Shown piece by piece: positions 34,029 to 42,500 of a stretch of 52,536 bases of DNA (within the stretch, counting starts at the first letter, position 1; the number at the start of each line of letters is the position of its first letter). The stretch comes from an uncultured Woeseiaceae bacterium (GTDB lineage Bacteria; Pseudomonadota; Gammaproteobacteria; Steroidobacterales; Woeseiaceae), in the NCBI GenBank assembly GCA_947258565.1, contig CAMYJB010000019.1, forward strand, positions 1 through 52,536, read 5' to 3'. The notes under the pieces are model-generated. The model made no database searches. It was not told the DNA's origin and saw nothing but the letters and a program-made list of their open reading frames with translations. A program made the position numbers and the translations under genes.

Positions 34029-35339
34029 ATGCATTACTTCAGCACACGCGGGGCAGGGCCGGTTACGCTGGATGAAGCGCTCGTGCGTGGCATAGCAAGC
34101 GACGGCGGCCTGTTCCTGCCGCGGCGGCTCCCGGCTTTCACCGCCGAGGATTTCGCGGCCGCAAGATCGATCCGCGAGGTCGCCGCGCTGCTGATGGCGC
34201 CATTCTTTTCCGGCTCGGCGCTGCGGGACGACCTGCAGGCGATCCTCGCCGAGACGTTCAGCTTCCCGATTCCCGTCACGCGGTTGCCGGCCGGCAGGGG
34301 ATCCGCCGGCCTGCTGGAGCTTTATCACGGGCCGACGGCCGCATTCAAGGACGTGGGTGCCGGGTTCCTCGCCGCCTGCCTCACGCGCCTGGAAGGCGAC
34401 GAGGCGTTCCCGCTGACGATCCTCGTGGCGACCTCAGGTGATACCGGCGGTGCGGTTGCTGCAGCATTCAACGAGCGGCCCGGCATGCGCGTAGTCGTAC
34501 TCTTCCCGCAAGGCCGCGTCTCGGATCGCCAGGCGCAACAGCTGACCTGCTGGGGCGACAATGTGCTGTCGCTGTGCGTTCGAGGCGCCTTCGACGACTG
34601 CCAGGCGCTGGTCAAGAGTGCGCTGGCGGACGCGGGCCTCGGCACCCGGTTTCGCTTCAGTTCCGCAAACAGCATCAACATCGGCCGCCTGCTGCCGCAA
34701 AGTACTTATTATGCTCACGCGAGCCTCGATCATTTTGCGCGGACCGGGCGCAAACCGGGTTTCATCGTGCCGACCGGCAACCTGGGCAACGCGCTCGCCT
34801 GCGTCATGGCGCGGGAGATGGGCTTGCCCGTCGGCCCGATCATTCTCGCGACGAACGCAAATCGCACGATCAGTGACTATTTCGAGACGCTCGAGTGGCT
34901 GCCGCGCCCCAGCCTGCAAACGCTCGCGTCGGCGATGGACGTGGGCGATCCCAGCAACATGGAGAGACTGCGCAGTCTCGTCGGCGATGCCGAAGCACTG
35001 CGTGAGCGGCTGGGCGTCCTCGCGGTAACGGATGACCTGATCGAGGCGGCGATACGCCGGGACTACGACGAATTCGGCTTTGCCACCTGCCCTCATACTG
35101 CTACGGCGACGCATACCTGGCGCCAGTTGAGCGCCGAACTGAGGGCAGGGCATGACTGGATTCTGGTTGCGACGGCACACCCGGCCAAATTCGAAACGAT
35201 CGTGGAGCCGTTGATCGGGACTACCGTGCCATTGCCGGAAGGACTTGCCGAGATTCTCGCGCGGCCGAGCCGCTCCGTCGCCATCGACGCCGACCTCGCG
35301 GCGCTCGATGCTGCGCTGCGCGAATTCTTTTCGGCGTGA
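34029..35339 (+). CDS. thrC: Threonine synthase
   Basis: PLP enzyme converting O-phosphohomoserine to threonine. ATG at 34029 gives the usual MHYFSTRGAGPVTLDEALVRGIASDGGLFLP. The PLP lysine lies in GPTAAFKDVGAGF, the phosphate-binding loop of the cofactor in LVATSGDTGGAV, and SSANSINIGRLLPQ is also characteristic. 436 aa, the long gammaproteobacterial type. Last gene of thrABC. Confidence 0.96.
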   Translation: MHYFSTRGAGPVTLDEALVRGIASDGGLFLPRRLPAFTAEDFAAARSIREVAALLMAPFFSGSALRDDLQAILAETFSFPIPVTRLPAGRGSAGLLELYHGPTAAFKDVGAGFLAACLTRLEGDEAFPLTILVATSGDTGGAVAAAFNERPGMRVVVLFPQGRVSDRQAQQLTCWGDNVLSLCVRGAFDDCQALVKSALADAGLGTRFRFSSANSINIGRLLPQSTYYAHASLDHFARTGRKPGFIVPTGNLGNALACVMAREMGLPVGPIILATNANRTISDYFETLEWLPRPSLQTLASAMDVGDPSNMERLRSLVGDAEALRERLGVLAVTDDLIEAAIRRDYDEFGFATCPHTATATHTWRQLSAELRAGHDWILVATAHPAKFETIVEPLIGTTVPLPEGLAEILARPSRSVAIDADLAALDAALREFFSA

Positions 35340-35343
35340 GCGC

Positions 35344-35373
35344 TTGACGATGGCGCTATCAGTCGCCATTAAT
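35344..35373 (+). promoter_or_regulatory. Putative promoter with spacer dyad for the NERD-like/GNAT pair
   Basis: TTGACG (35344-35349) and ATTAAT (35368-35373) lie 18 bp apart. The spacer carries ATGGCG (35350-35355) and CGCCAT (35364-35369), inverted repeats with an 8-nt loop, which could be an operator or, alternatively, the thrC terminator. A separate 12-bp palindrome, GGAGCCGGCTCC (35387-35398), sits just before the next start codon. Confidence 0.35.
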
Positions 35374-35403
35374 ACGGCATCTATCGGGAGCCGGCTCCGG
35401 TAA

Positions 35404-35970
35404 ATGGCAGACATCCTTAATTCGGTTGACGCGACCTGGTTATTGCCGGTCCTCCTGCTGCTGCTCGTCGTCTGGCTCGTTTATCGGCGTCGCGTCGGCG
35501 GAGACCACCTGCAGCGCGTGCTCAGGGAGATCGCATACGCTCGTATCGAGGGGCTCGTCGTTCCCGACTCCGACGACGGTGAGATACAGATCGATTACCT
35601 GCTGCTGACCGCTCAAGGTCTCCTTATCCTGCACATCAAGGACGTTCAGGGCGTGGTTTTCGGCAGCGACAAGATGCAGGACTGGACCGTGATCAGCGAG
35701 GACCGCCGCTTTACGTTCTCGAATCCCCAGCCCGCGCTGTACGATCGAATCGCGGCGGTCCGGCAAATCGTGCGCCAGGTGCCGGTCGAAGGGCGCGTCT
35801 TGTTCCTGGATGGCGCCGAATTCACCAAGGGGGTTCCGTCGATGGTGTGTTCGCTCGACGAGCTGCTCGAGGAATTCGCGGAGAAGGACAAGGCTGCCGC
35901 GCAACGCAAGGTCGAGGCATTCAGGTCGCACTGGGAGTTATTGCAGAAGAATGCGCTCGGTGAAGCATGA
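35404..35970 (+). CDS. Membrane-anchored NERD-domain-like protein
   Basis: 188 aa: one N-terminal membrane helix (about 13-28, LLPVLLLLLVVWLVY) and then a cytoplasmic domain that follows the NERD (nuclease-related domain) pattern: EIQIDYLLLTAQGLLILHIKDVQGVVFG, W at the next strand and FSNPQPAL. NERD proteins normally have E-x-K in the strand here read as HIK, so a presumed catalytic acid is replaced by His; the Asp in QIDYLL is kept. Function is therefore unknown and nuclease activity doubtful. Overlaps the GNAT gene by ATGA. Confidence 0.65.
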   Translation: MADILNSVDATWLLPVLLLLLVVWLVYRRRVGGDHLQRVLREIAYARIEGLVVPDSDDGEIQIDYLLLTAQGLLILHIKDVQGVVFGSDKMQDWTVISEDRRFTFSNPQPALYDRIAAVRQIVRQVPVEGRVLFLDGAEFTKGVPSMVCSLDELLEEFAEKDKAAAQRKVEAFRSHWELLQKNALGEA

Positions 35971-36500
35971 ACTCTCCCATTCGGCTTGCAGCTGCAAATG
36001 CCGTTGATGCCGAGGCACTCTCAGCGGCCGGCAGTCGGCTGTTTGCACAGGCCTACGGCAAGCACTCGCGGGCGGACGATCTCGCGGTTCACCTGGAGCA
36101 GTATTTCGGGCAGGACTATGTTGCTCGAGAACTGCAAGCGCCCGGCGTCAGCTACACGATCGCGTACGAAGCGGACCAAATTGCCGGTTTCGTAAAGATT
36201 CGCCACGGTCCTGCCCCCGATGCCGTGCCGGCCGCGGAGGCAATCGAGATCCAGCAGCTCTACGTGGATGCCGGGCGGTTGCGCAGGGGAATCGGGCGGA
36301 TGCTGATGGATAACGCGGTGGCCGCAGCGCGCGACGAAGGCTACACGGGCATCTGGCTCAGCGTCTGGCAGGACGCAGACTGGGCCACCGGGTTTTACGA
36401 GGCATACGGGTTTCGTCGGATCGGCACCGCCGAGTTCCGGCTCGGCCGGTCGACATTCATGGATTACCTGATGTGGCTCGCGCTGGACGAGAACAGCTGA
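35967..36500 (+). CDS. GNAT-family N-acetyltransferase
   Basis: 177-aa acetyltransferase. Motif A, binding acetyl-CoA, is IQQLYVDAGRLRRGIGRMLMDNAV (R-x-x-G-I-G/A form), and motif B contains WQDADWATGFYEAYGFRRIGT. The acceptor substrate cannot be predicted. ATG start overlapping the stop of the NERD-like gene, so the two are coupled. Its end faces the Crp/Fnr gene, 7 bp away. Confidence 0.9.
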   Translation: MNSPIRLAAANAVDAEALSAAGSRLFAQAYGKHSRADDLAVHLEQYFGQDYVARELQAPGVSYTIAYEADQIAGFVKIRHGPAPDAVPAAEAIEIQQLYVDAGRLRRGIGRMLMDNAVAAARDEGYTGIWLSVWQDADWATGFYEAYGFRRIGTAEFRLGRSTFMDYLMWLALDENS

Positions 36501-36507
36501 TTGTCTG

Positions 36508-37218
36508 TCATGACGCCTCCGCAATGGACCGCCTGGGCTTCATCATTGCCTTTAATGCTGTCCGGTCCTCGAGCCAGATTCGACCGCGGCCGAGTTTGAG
36601 CGCCCCGAGCCGTTCAAGTTCATGCAGCTTGCGATTGACGACTTCGCGCGCGGTGCCTACAGCCAGCGCAATGTCATCGTTTGTCATCTTGATCGTGGGA
36701 CGCTCGGCTTCAGACTTGTCGAATTCCTCGAGCAGCAGGTCAACAAGGCGATGATCCACGCTCCGCGTCGTGATATCGCTGATTCGTACGATGATCTCTT
36801 CGAAGCGTTCGGCGACGGACTGCTGCACGAAATGGTGGAATTCACCGAAACGGGTCGACAGGTCACGCACGCCCGCGCGGTTCAGGACAACCGCGTTGAG
36901 GTCTGCCGAGGCGTCCGCATGAGCCAGCGCGACGGTCCTGGCGAGCACCATGCGCATGTTGATCGGGCAAATCTCGCCGGCGCGCACGTTGTATAGCAGC
37001 ACGCCGCGGCCCGACACGCCGGACACGTAGACGCGGATGTTGCCGCTGCCAATCAGGCAGATCGAGTCACTGCGGTCGCCGACCCGGAACAGGTGGCCAT
37101 CCTTCAGGGCCTTACTGTCGAACAGCCGCACATGCTCGAGCAGTCCGTTGCGCAGCTCCGTCGATCCGTCGCGGTAGAGCGAGTACTCCCGCAGTATTCT
37201 GTCAGCAATATCCTGCAT
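36508..37218 (-). CDS. Crp/Fnr-family transcriptional regulator
   Basis: 236 aa. N-terminal cyclic-nucleotide-binding-type beta-roll (about 25-115; FRVGDRSDSICLIGSGNIRVY, LLYNVRAGEICPINMRMVLA), a long dimer helix, and a C-terminal winged helix with recognition region TNDDIALAVGTAREVVNRKLHELERLGALKLG. There is no Fnr-type N-terminal cysteine cluster and the RxS/T cAMP motif is not obvious, so the effector is unknown. ATG start; divergent from the CBS gene with a 147-bp gap. Confidence 0.9.
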   Translation of the reverse strand: MQDIADRILREYSLYRDGSTELRNGLLEHVRLFDSKALKDGHLFRVGDRSDSICLIGSGNIRVYVSGVSGRGVLLYNVRAGEICPINMRMVLARTVALAHADASADLNAVVLNRAGVRDLSTRFGEFHHFVQQSVAERFEEIIVRISDITTRSVDHRLVDLLLEEFDKSEAERPTIKMTNDDIALAVGTAREVVNRKLHELERLGALKLGRGRIWLEDRTALKAMMKPRRSIAEAS

Positions 37219-37365
37219 GCCTGCCTTTCAGCTCCCAAGCCTGCCCTGGCGTGCCGCGCATGGTAACCAGCGCGGCAAGCGCCAATCTATCACGGTTTAC
37301 CGCAGCAGTGGCGCAGTCGCCGTGCAAGACTGCTAAACTTACCTCAGACCCGGGGAGGAAGCGTT

Positions 37366-37791
37366 TTGCAACAGGTAGGCGATCTGCTCAGCGACAAGGG
37401 CAGCGAAGTGATCAGTATCGCGCCGGAGGCGCCCGTGGCCGTCGCCGTCGAGCTGATGTCCGAGCGGGGCATCGGTTCATTGCTGGTAATGCAGGACAGC
37501 CAACTTTGCGGAATCGTCACCGAGCGCGACTATGCGCGCAAGGTCTTAGTTAGTGGCACGTCCAGCGAGACCACCCGCGTCGCGGACATCATGACTGCCG
37601 ATGTCCTTACGACCAGCGTCGAACAGAACATCGACGAATGCATGATGTTGATGACGGAGAAACGCATCCGGCATTTGCCCGTCGTCGACGGGGACCGCGT
37701 TCTGGGAATTATTTCGATCGGCGATCTCATGAAGGCAATCATATCCGACAACCAGCGCGCGCTTGGCGCGCTCGACCGGCCCGCGGAGTGA
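37366..37791 (+). CDS. Tandem CBS-domain protein
   Basis: 141-aa stand-alone Bateman module. CBS 1: ISIAPEAPVAVAVELMSERGIGSLLVM...GIVTERDYARKV; CBS 2: MTADVLTTSVEQNIDECMMLMTEKRIRHLPVVDGDRVLGIISIGDLMKAII. Such modules bind adenosine nucleotides and regulate other proteins or channels. TTG start with a strong GGGGAGGAA seven bases upstream. Divergent from the Crp/Fnr gene; a shared control region is likely. Confidence 0.92.
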   Translation: MQQVGDLLSDKGSEVISIAPEAPVAVAVELMSERGIGSLLVMQDSQLCGIVTERDYARKVLVSGTSSETTRVADIMTADVLTTSVEQNIDECMMLMTEKRIRHLPVVDGDRVLGIISIGDLMKAIISDNQRALGALDRPAE

Positions 37792-37819
37792 CGCTGGCCG
37801 AAGCCGGCGCCCGGTCAGA

Positions 37820-38614
37820 TCAGTCGAGCCCGAAAAACCTCACGGCGTTTTCGGACGTGATGCCTGCAATATGCGCCTCCGTCTGGCCGCGAGCGTCGGC
37901 AACGACGCGTACCACCTCCGGCAGGTACATCGGTTCATTGCGGCGTGTCTTCGGCTTCGGGCGGATCGTGCGCGGCAGCAGGTAGGGCGCGTCTGTCTCG
38001 ATCATCAGGCGGTCGTCGGGCACGATCTCCACGATGTCCCTCAGGTGGGTGCCGCGACGCTCGTCGCAGATCCAGCCGGTAACTCCGATGTACAGGCCCA
38101 TGGCGAGGTACTCGCGCAGCGACTCGTGTTCGCCGGTAAAGCAATGCGCGACAGCCCGGGACAGCTTCGGCAACATCGGTTCCAGCACCTCGACGAAATC
38201 GTCATGGGCATCACGCTGGTGCAGGAACACCGGCAGTCCTGTCTCCGCAGCGATGTCCAGCTGAGCCTGGAAAGCGGAGAGTTGCGCTGCTCGTGGCGAA
38301 AAGTTGCGGAAGTAGTCGAGACCGCATTCGCCGATCGCAACGACGGAGCCGTCGGCAGCCAGCGCCCGGATAACGGCATCGCTGTCGCCCGTGTACTCCG
38401 ACGCATGGTGCGGATGCACACCCGCCGTGGCGTAGAGCACGCCCGGGTGTTCCTGCGCCAGGCTGGCAGCTTTTCGGTTACTTGCATCGCTGCTGCCCGT
38501 AACCACGATGCGGGATACCCCCGCGTCCGCGGCGCGCTGCAGCACCGCGTCGCGATCGTCATCGAAACTGTCGTGCGCGAGATTTGCGCCAATGTCGATC
38601 AGGGAAAAATCCAT
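37820..38614 (-). CDS. tatD: TatD-family 3'-5' DNA/RNA exonuclease
   Basis: Metal-dependent amidohydrolase-fold nuclease; E. coli TatD degrades single-stranded DNA and RNA and has a role in repair of oxidative damage. Strong match to TatD itself: DIGANLAHDSFDDDRD (as in DIGVNL of E. coli), GVHPHHASEY, IGECGLDYFRNFSP, CFTGEHESL, ITGW-like VTGWICDERRG and IETDAPYLLPRTIRPKP. 264 aa. Four bases downstream of the ABC permease on the same strand, so probably co-transcribed, without an obvious link. Confidence 0.93.
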   Translation of the reverse strand: MDFSLIDIGANLAHDSFDDDRDAVLQRAADAGVSRIVVTGSSDASNRKAASLAQEHPGVLYATAGVHPHHASEYTGDSDAVIRALAADGSVVAIGECGLDYFRNFSPRAAQLSAFQAQLDIAAETGLPVFLHQRDAHDDFVEVLEPMLPKLSRAVAHCFTGEHESLREYLAMGLYIGVTGWICDERRGTHLRDIVEIVPDDRLMIETDAPYLLPRTIRPKPKTRRNEPMYLPEVVRVVADARGQTEAHIAGITSENAVRFFGLD

Positions 38615-38618
38615 GATG

Positions 38619-39656
38619 TCAGTCCGGGCCCCAGCGGAAGTAGTACGCGCCGAGCCCCAAAAATGCCAGGCTCAATAGTGTCAGCATGATCATGCTCGGT
38701 GCAATGTCGAGCAGCGTCGCCCCGTCGAGCATGACTGCCCGTGCCGATTCGAGGATATGTGTGAGGGGAAAAACCTTCGCGAGACCCTGAACCGCCGGGC
38801 CGGCACCCTCGAGGGAGAACCATACGCCCGACAAGATCATCATCGGCCAGGAGATCATGTTCAGAAGGCCGCCCGCCAGTTCCTCGGACGTCACCCTTGC
38901 GGCGATGAGCAGGCCCAGCGACACCATCGCAATGCAGCCCACGACGGCGACGAGCAGCAACGCCAGGTAGCTGCCGTCCATGCGCGTATCGAGAATCAGG
39001 TGCGTGGCCAGATAGACGAATGCGGTCACTATCAGCACGAGCATCAGCCGTGATGCAACCTGGGCGAGGATGAATTCGTGTGGCCGCAGGGGCGTGGCGC
39101 GCAGGCGCTTGAGGAAGCCGTTCTTGCGGTACCGGACGACGACGTAGCCGACGCCGAACAGGCAACTGAACATCATGTTCATGCCGAGGATGCCGGGCAG
39201 GACCCAGTCGACGTAGCGGACCGGGTCGCCGCTGATCTGAGCCTTTCGCACCGTTCCGCCAACCGCCGCATCCGACTGCAGCAGCAATCGTTCGGCAAAA
39301 TAGCCCTTGGGCGATTCGGGGTTGACCCAATAGCGGCGGTCGTTCCCGAGACGGACCAGCAGGTCCAGCCGGTGCCTTTCGACCTTGCGGAAACCGTCGG
39401 CCTGGTCGGTCACAGGCACGAACTCGATGAAGCGGGATTCGAGGAAGGGGTGCTCACGCGTATCGATTTCGGCCGAGGATTGCAACACGCCGACGGTGTA
39501 CTGGTTACGGCCCTCGCCGCCGAAGACGAAAGCGAGCCCGAAGACCAGGATGACCGGCATGAGGATATTCCATGCCAGCGTGCCGCGGTCGCGCACGAAT
39601 TCGCGGTTGCGAGCAATAAAGACGGCATAAACTCTCTTCAGCATCGTCGCTGTCAC
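38619..39656 (-). CDS. ABC-2-type transporter permease
   Basis: 345 aa. One N-terminal helix (AWNILMPVILVFGLAFVF), then an extracytoplasmic domain of about 130 residues, then five further hydrophobic segments, including VLPGILGMNMMFSCLFGVGYV, LMLVLIVTAFVYLATHLIL and LLLVAVVGCIAMVSLGLLIA, ending in the classic ABC-2 segment SWPMMILSGVWFSLEG...FPLTHILESARAVM. GTG at 39656 or the ATG at 39644 are both possible starts. Works with the adjacent ATPase; substrate unknown (exporters of this kind handle drugs, lipids or polysaccharide). Confidence 0.9.
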   Translation of the reverse strand: MTATMLKRVYAVFIARNREFVRDRGTLAWNILMPVILVFGLAFVFGGEGRNQYTVGVLQSSAEIDTREHPFLESRFIEFVPVTDQADGFRKVERHRLDLLVRLGNDRRYWVNPESPKGYFAERLLLQSDAAVGGTVRKAQISGDPVRYVDWVLPGILGMNMMFSCLFGVGYVVVRYRKNGFLKRLRATPLRPHEFILAQVASRLMLVLIVTAFVYLATHLILDTRMDGSYLALLLVAVVGCIAMVSLGLLIAARVTSEELAGGLLNMISWPMMILSGVWFSLEGAGPAVQGLAKVFPLTHILESARAVMLDGATLLDIAPSMIMLTLLSLAFLGLGAYYFRWGPD

Positions 39657-39658
39657 GC

Positions 39659-40543
39659 TCAGGAACGCAAGGAATGGCCGGTCAGGTCGAGGAACAGATC
39701 CTCGAGGTTCGGTTGCCGGATCTTGATTCGATTGAGGTTGTCGACATGGGGCGTGAGCGCCTCGAGGCTCGTCGACACGTCGGTGGACATGATTTCGACA
39801 ATGCCCTGGTTGTGGTAAATCGCATGATCGATACCGTCGAGGTCTCCGCTCAGGTCCTCCAGGGGCAGCTCGATGATCAACCCTTCGTAACGGTTCCTGA
39901 GGAGTTCGTCCGGCGGGCCCCTGCTAATAATCTTACCGGCGTCCATGATCGCGATCTCGTCGCACAGGACGTGTGCCTCGTCCATGTAGTGTGTCGTTAG
40001 AATTATGGTCGTGCCGGTAGCCTGGATCCGCTGCACCAGCGTCCAGAAGTTCCGTCGCGCCTGTGGATCGAGGCCCGTCGTCGGCTCATCGAGGAACACG
40101 AGCCGTGGCTCATTGACGAGCGCTACCGCGAGAAAAAGTCGCTGCCGCTGGCCGCCGGACAGCTTGCGGTTGTCGCGGTCCAGCAGACCGCCAAGCGAGC
40201 AGTCCGCGATGATACGTTCGAGGTCGGCGTGCCGGTCGTAAAGCTTCTGAAACATCTGCAGCGTTTCCCGCACGGTCAGGTGGTCCTGCAGCGCGGTGTT
40301 CTGGAACTGGATGCCCGCCTCCTCGCGGAAACGCCGTCCGGCAAGCTCGCCGAAGTAAAAGACCTCGCCGGATGTCGCCGGGGTGACGCCCTCGATGATC
40401 TCCACGGTCGTGGTTTTGCCGGCGCCATTGGGGCCCAGCAGGCCGAAACAGATGCCTTCGGCGACGGTGAAGCTGACGTCGTTCACGGCCAGCACCCCCG
40501 GATATTGCTTGACGAGGTTCCTGGCCTCGAGTGCGGTCTGCAT
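39659..40543 (-). CDS. ABC transporter ATP-binding protein
   Basis: 294-aa nucleotide-binding subunit. Walker A LLGPNGAGKTTTVEI, signature KLSGGQRQRLFLAVAL, Walker B LVFLDEPTTGLD, switch His in ILTTHYMDEAHVLCD. The C-terminal extension after about 225 resembles the regulatory tail of CcmA/NatA-type exporters. The ATG at 40543 starts directly at the ATPase fold; upstream open frame to 40645 is not needed. Two bases precede the permease start. Confidence 0.95.
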   Translation of the reverse strand: MQTALEARNLVKQYPGVLAVNDVSFTVAEGICFGLLGPNGAGKTTTVEIIEGVTPATSGEVFYFGELAGRRFREEAGIQFQNTALQDHLTVRETLQMFQKLYDRHADLERIIADCSLGGLLDRDNRKLSGGQRQRLFLAVALVNEPRLVFLDEPTTGLDPQARRNFWTLVQRIQATGTTIILTTHYMDEAHVLCDEIAIMDAGKIISRGPPDELLRNRYEGLIIELPLEDLSGDLDGIDHAIYHNQGIVEIMSTDVSTSLEALTPHVDNLNRIKIRQPNLEDLFLDLTGHSLRS

Positions 40544-40681
40544 CCGTATCCATCCGGCAAAGGATCTAAGGTTATCCGAAGGGCCTACCGGCAGCCAGCC
40601 CGCATCCGGGCGCAGCTGTTGCAACCAAAGCCCTGCGAGCGGCATCGAACCAGTACATCAAAAACCACGGGATGCAGAACC

Positions 40682-41395
40682 ATGACGAGAACTTTACACG
40701 GGCGCGCCGCCCTGACGGTGCTGGTTTCGCTGTTGCTGGCGCTGCCGGCCCACGCCAGCATGAACAAGAGCATTACGATCGGTGCCGGGGAATCGTCGGC
40801 CGGCGCCTCTACCGTCAATGGCAAGATTTCCGTCGGCGCCGGCGCAACCGTAACAGGCGACGTGAGCAGCGTGAACGGGTCGATCCGGATCGAGGAGGGC
40901 GCTACGGTAGCCGACGCGGAGACGGTCAACGGTGGCGTGCGGGTGGCAGACAAAGTCAGGAGCCAGAGCCTCAGCACCGTCAACGGATCCATCAATGTAG
41001 CCAGCGACGTTCTGGTCGAGGGTGCGGTTACCGCCGTTAACGGCCGCATTACGATCGGCGGTGGCAGCAAGGTCGCGAACAATCTCGGCAACGTGAACGG
41101 TGAGATCGAGCTCGAAGGCAGCGAGGTCGGTGGTGACGTGTCGACCATCAACGGCGACGTGGAACTGGCCGACGGCGCAGTGATCATGGGCGACCTGGTG
41201 GTCGAGAAACCCGGCGGCTGGAACGGCAGCAAGCGCACGCCGCGCGTCGTCATCGGGCCCGGGTCACGGGTCGAAGGCGTCATTCGGCTCGAGCGCGAGG
41301 TCAAGCTCTATATCAGCGAGTCGGCCGAGGTCGGCGGCGTCGAGGGCGAGATGACGATGGATGACGCCGTTCGTTTCAGCGGCAAACGTCCCTGA
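40682..41395 (+). CDS. Exported beta-helix-like repeat protein
   Basis: 237 aa. Signal peptide about 1-25 (AALTVLVSLLLALPAHA). The mature part is built from imperfect repeats of about 18 residues that begin with TVNG/SVNG/AVNG/NVNG/TINGD (ASTVNGKISVGAG, SSVNGSIRIEEG, ETVNGGVRVAD, STVNGSINVASD, TAVNGRITIGGG, GNVNGEIELEG, STINGDVELADG), a pattern fitting a right-handed beta-helix and reminiscent of polymer-forming/bactofilin-type cytoskeletal proteins. No catalytic motif. Divergent from the ABC exporter; function unknown. Confidence 0.75.
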   Translation: MTRTLHGRAALTVLVSLLLALPAHASMNKSITIGAGESSAGASTVNGKISVGAGATVTGDVSSVNGSIRIEEGATVADAETVNGGVRVADKVRSQSLSTVNGSINVASDVLVEGAVTAVNGRITIGGGSKVANNLGNVNGEIELEGSEVGGDVSTINGDVELADGAVIMGDLVVEKPGGWNGSKRTPRVVIGPGSRVEGVIRLEREVKLYISESAEVGGVEGEMTMDDAVRFSGKRP

Positions 41396-41414
41396 TTCAC
41401 AGTAGAATCCGGCT

Positions 41415-42170
41415 GTGCCAGGCGCAGCCAGACAACTCAAGCTATTCACGGACACGGAAAGGCCCGGCGATACGCCGGGCTTTTCCGTGCGCGAGAGCGG
41501 CCGGGCAAAGCGGCTGTCGATCAAGGTCTATCCACGGGGGCGCGTCGAAGTCGTCGTGCCAAGGAGAACCCGGGCGCGGGACGTGCAAACGTTTGTCGAC
41601 GAACACCGCGACTGGATCGAGCAGACCCGCGCTGCGTTCGCGGCGAAACACCCCCCTGAGCCGTTCGCGCTCCCCGACCGGGTCAACCTTGCTGCCATCG
41701 GCCGCGGTTATCGAGTGGCCTATCGGCCGCGGCAGGATGCCGACACGGTGCGCTTTCGGCGGCATGGCGACGTGCTCACGCTGACCGGCAAGACCCCGGA
41801 CGAGGCACAGTGCATTGCGGCGTTGAAACGCTGGCTTGCCGTGGTCGCGAAGGAGGAATTCGAACCCTGGCTGCGCGCCCTGTCGGCTCGCACCGGAGAT
41901 TCCTTCAAACGCATGCAGGTGCGTGGCCAGAAAACCTGCTGGGGCAGTCATTCGTCGACGGGCACCATCAGCATCAATTATTGCCTGCTGTTCCTGGAGC
42001 CGGCGCTGGTCCGCTACCTGATGATCCACGAGCTGTGCCACGCGCGGCACATGAACCACTCCCGCCGATTCTGGCGCGCGGTCGGGCTCCACGAGCCCGA
42101 CTACGAGCGGCTCGACCGCGAGCTGGGCGAATCCTGGTCGAAGATTCCGACCTGGATATGTGTTTATTAA
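41415..42170 (+). CDS. YgjP-like (M48-related) zinc metallopeptidase
   Basis: 251-aa cytoplasmic protein with the YgjP/DUF45 signature: RGQKTCWGSHSSTGTISINYCLLFLEPALVRYLMIHELCHARHMNHSRRFW, in which HELCH supplies the zinc ligands and catalytic Glu and the second HS gives the third ligand. In E. coli YgjP is poorly characterised. GTG start 19 bp after the repeat-protein gene. The N-terminal half (about 1-110) has no recognised motif. The stop is followed by an AT-rich patch. Confidence 0.87.
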   Translation: MPGAARQLKLFTDTERPGDTPGFSVRESGRAKRLSIKVYPRGRVEVVVPRRTRARDVQTFVDEHRDWIEQTRAAFAAKHPPEPFALPDRVNLAAIGRGYRVAYRPRQDADTVRFRRHGDVLTLTGKTPDEAQCIAALKRWLAVVAKEEFEPWLRALSARTGDSFKRMQVRGQKTCWGSHSSTGTISINYCLLFLEPALVRYLMIHELCHARHMNHSRRFWRAVGLHEPDYERLDRELGESWSKIPTWICVY

Positions 42171-42197
42171 CAATAAGTTAAAAAGACTTTCTAAAAT
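42167..42197 (+). promoter_or_regulatory. Possible promoter in an AT-rich patch upstream of the small lipoprotein gene
   Basis: TTAACA (42167-42172) and TAAAAT (42192-42197) are five-of-six matches with a 19-bp spacer, longer than usual. The whole stretch 42160-42215 is strikingly AT-rich compared with the rest of the window. The next gene starts at 42315, so the leader would be about 110 nt, and it includes the palindrome-like CCATCCCGGCCGGGCG. Confidence 0.35.
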
Positions 42198-42314
42198 TGT
42201 TTCTAATTATGTAACGGCCACCATCCCGGCCGGGCGTGCGCTGCGTCAACCGCCGGGGTGCGGGCGCGTTAAATGACTACACACGCTGCTTTATCGACAC
42301 ACGGAGGTAACACG

Positions 42315-42500
42315 ATGAGCACAGGAAGTGTCAAAGCCCTGCTGGTATGCGCGATACTGGTCGCGCTCGGCGGCTGCGCGACGGGTGAGCCAGCTGCAAT
42401 TCTGAGTGCGGCGGAGCTCGATGCAATGATTCGTGTCGAGATCCGGCCCCTCGAGACCGAGATCCCCGACGAAAGGGCTGTTGCCGCGGTTCAGCCCTGA
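42315..42500 (+). CDS. Small putative lipoprotein
   Basis: 61 aa. Signal peptide of the lipoprotein type, VKALLVCAILVALGGC (lipobox LGGC, Cys at about 21), followed by a short acidic mature part (EPAAILSAAELDAMIRVEIRPLETEIP). ATG with GGAGG eight bases upstream, a better signal than most genes here. It ends overlapping the DUF2333 gene by 10 bp convergently. No family recognised. Confidence 0.6.
   Translation: MSTGSVKALLVCAILVALGGCATGEPAAILSAAELDAMIRVEIRPLETEIPDERAVAAVQP

Noticed and set aside
37792..37819. Terminator in the CBS/tatD convergent gap (CTGGC-CGAA-GCCGG)
   Set aside because: Five pairs including a G-T pair and no T-tract; not strong enough to list.
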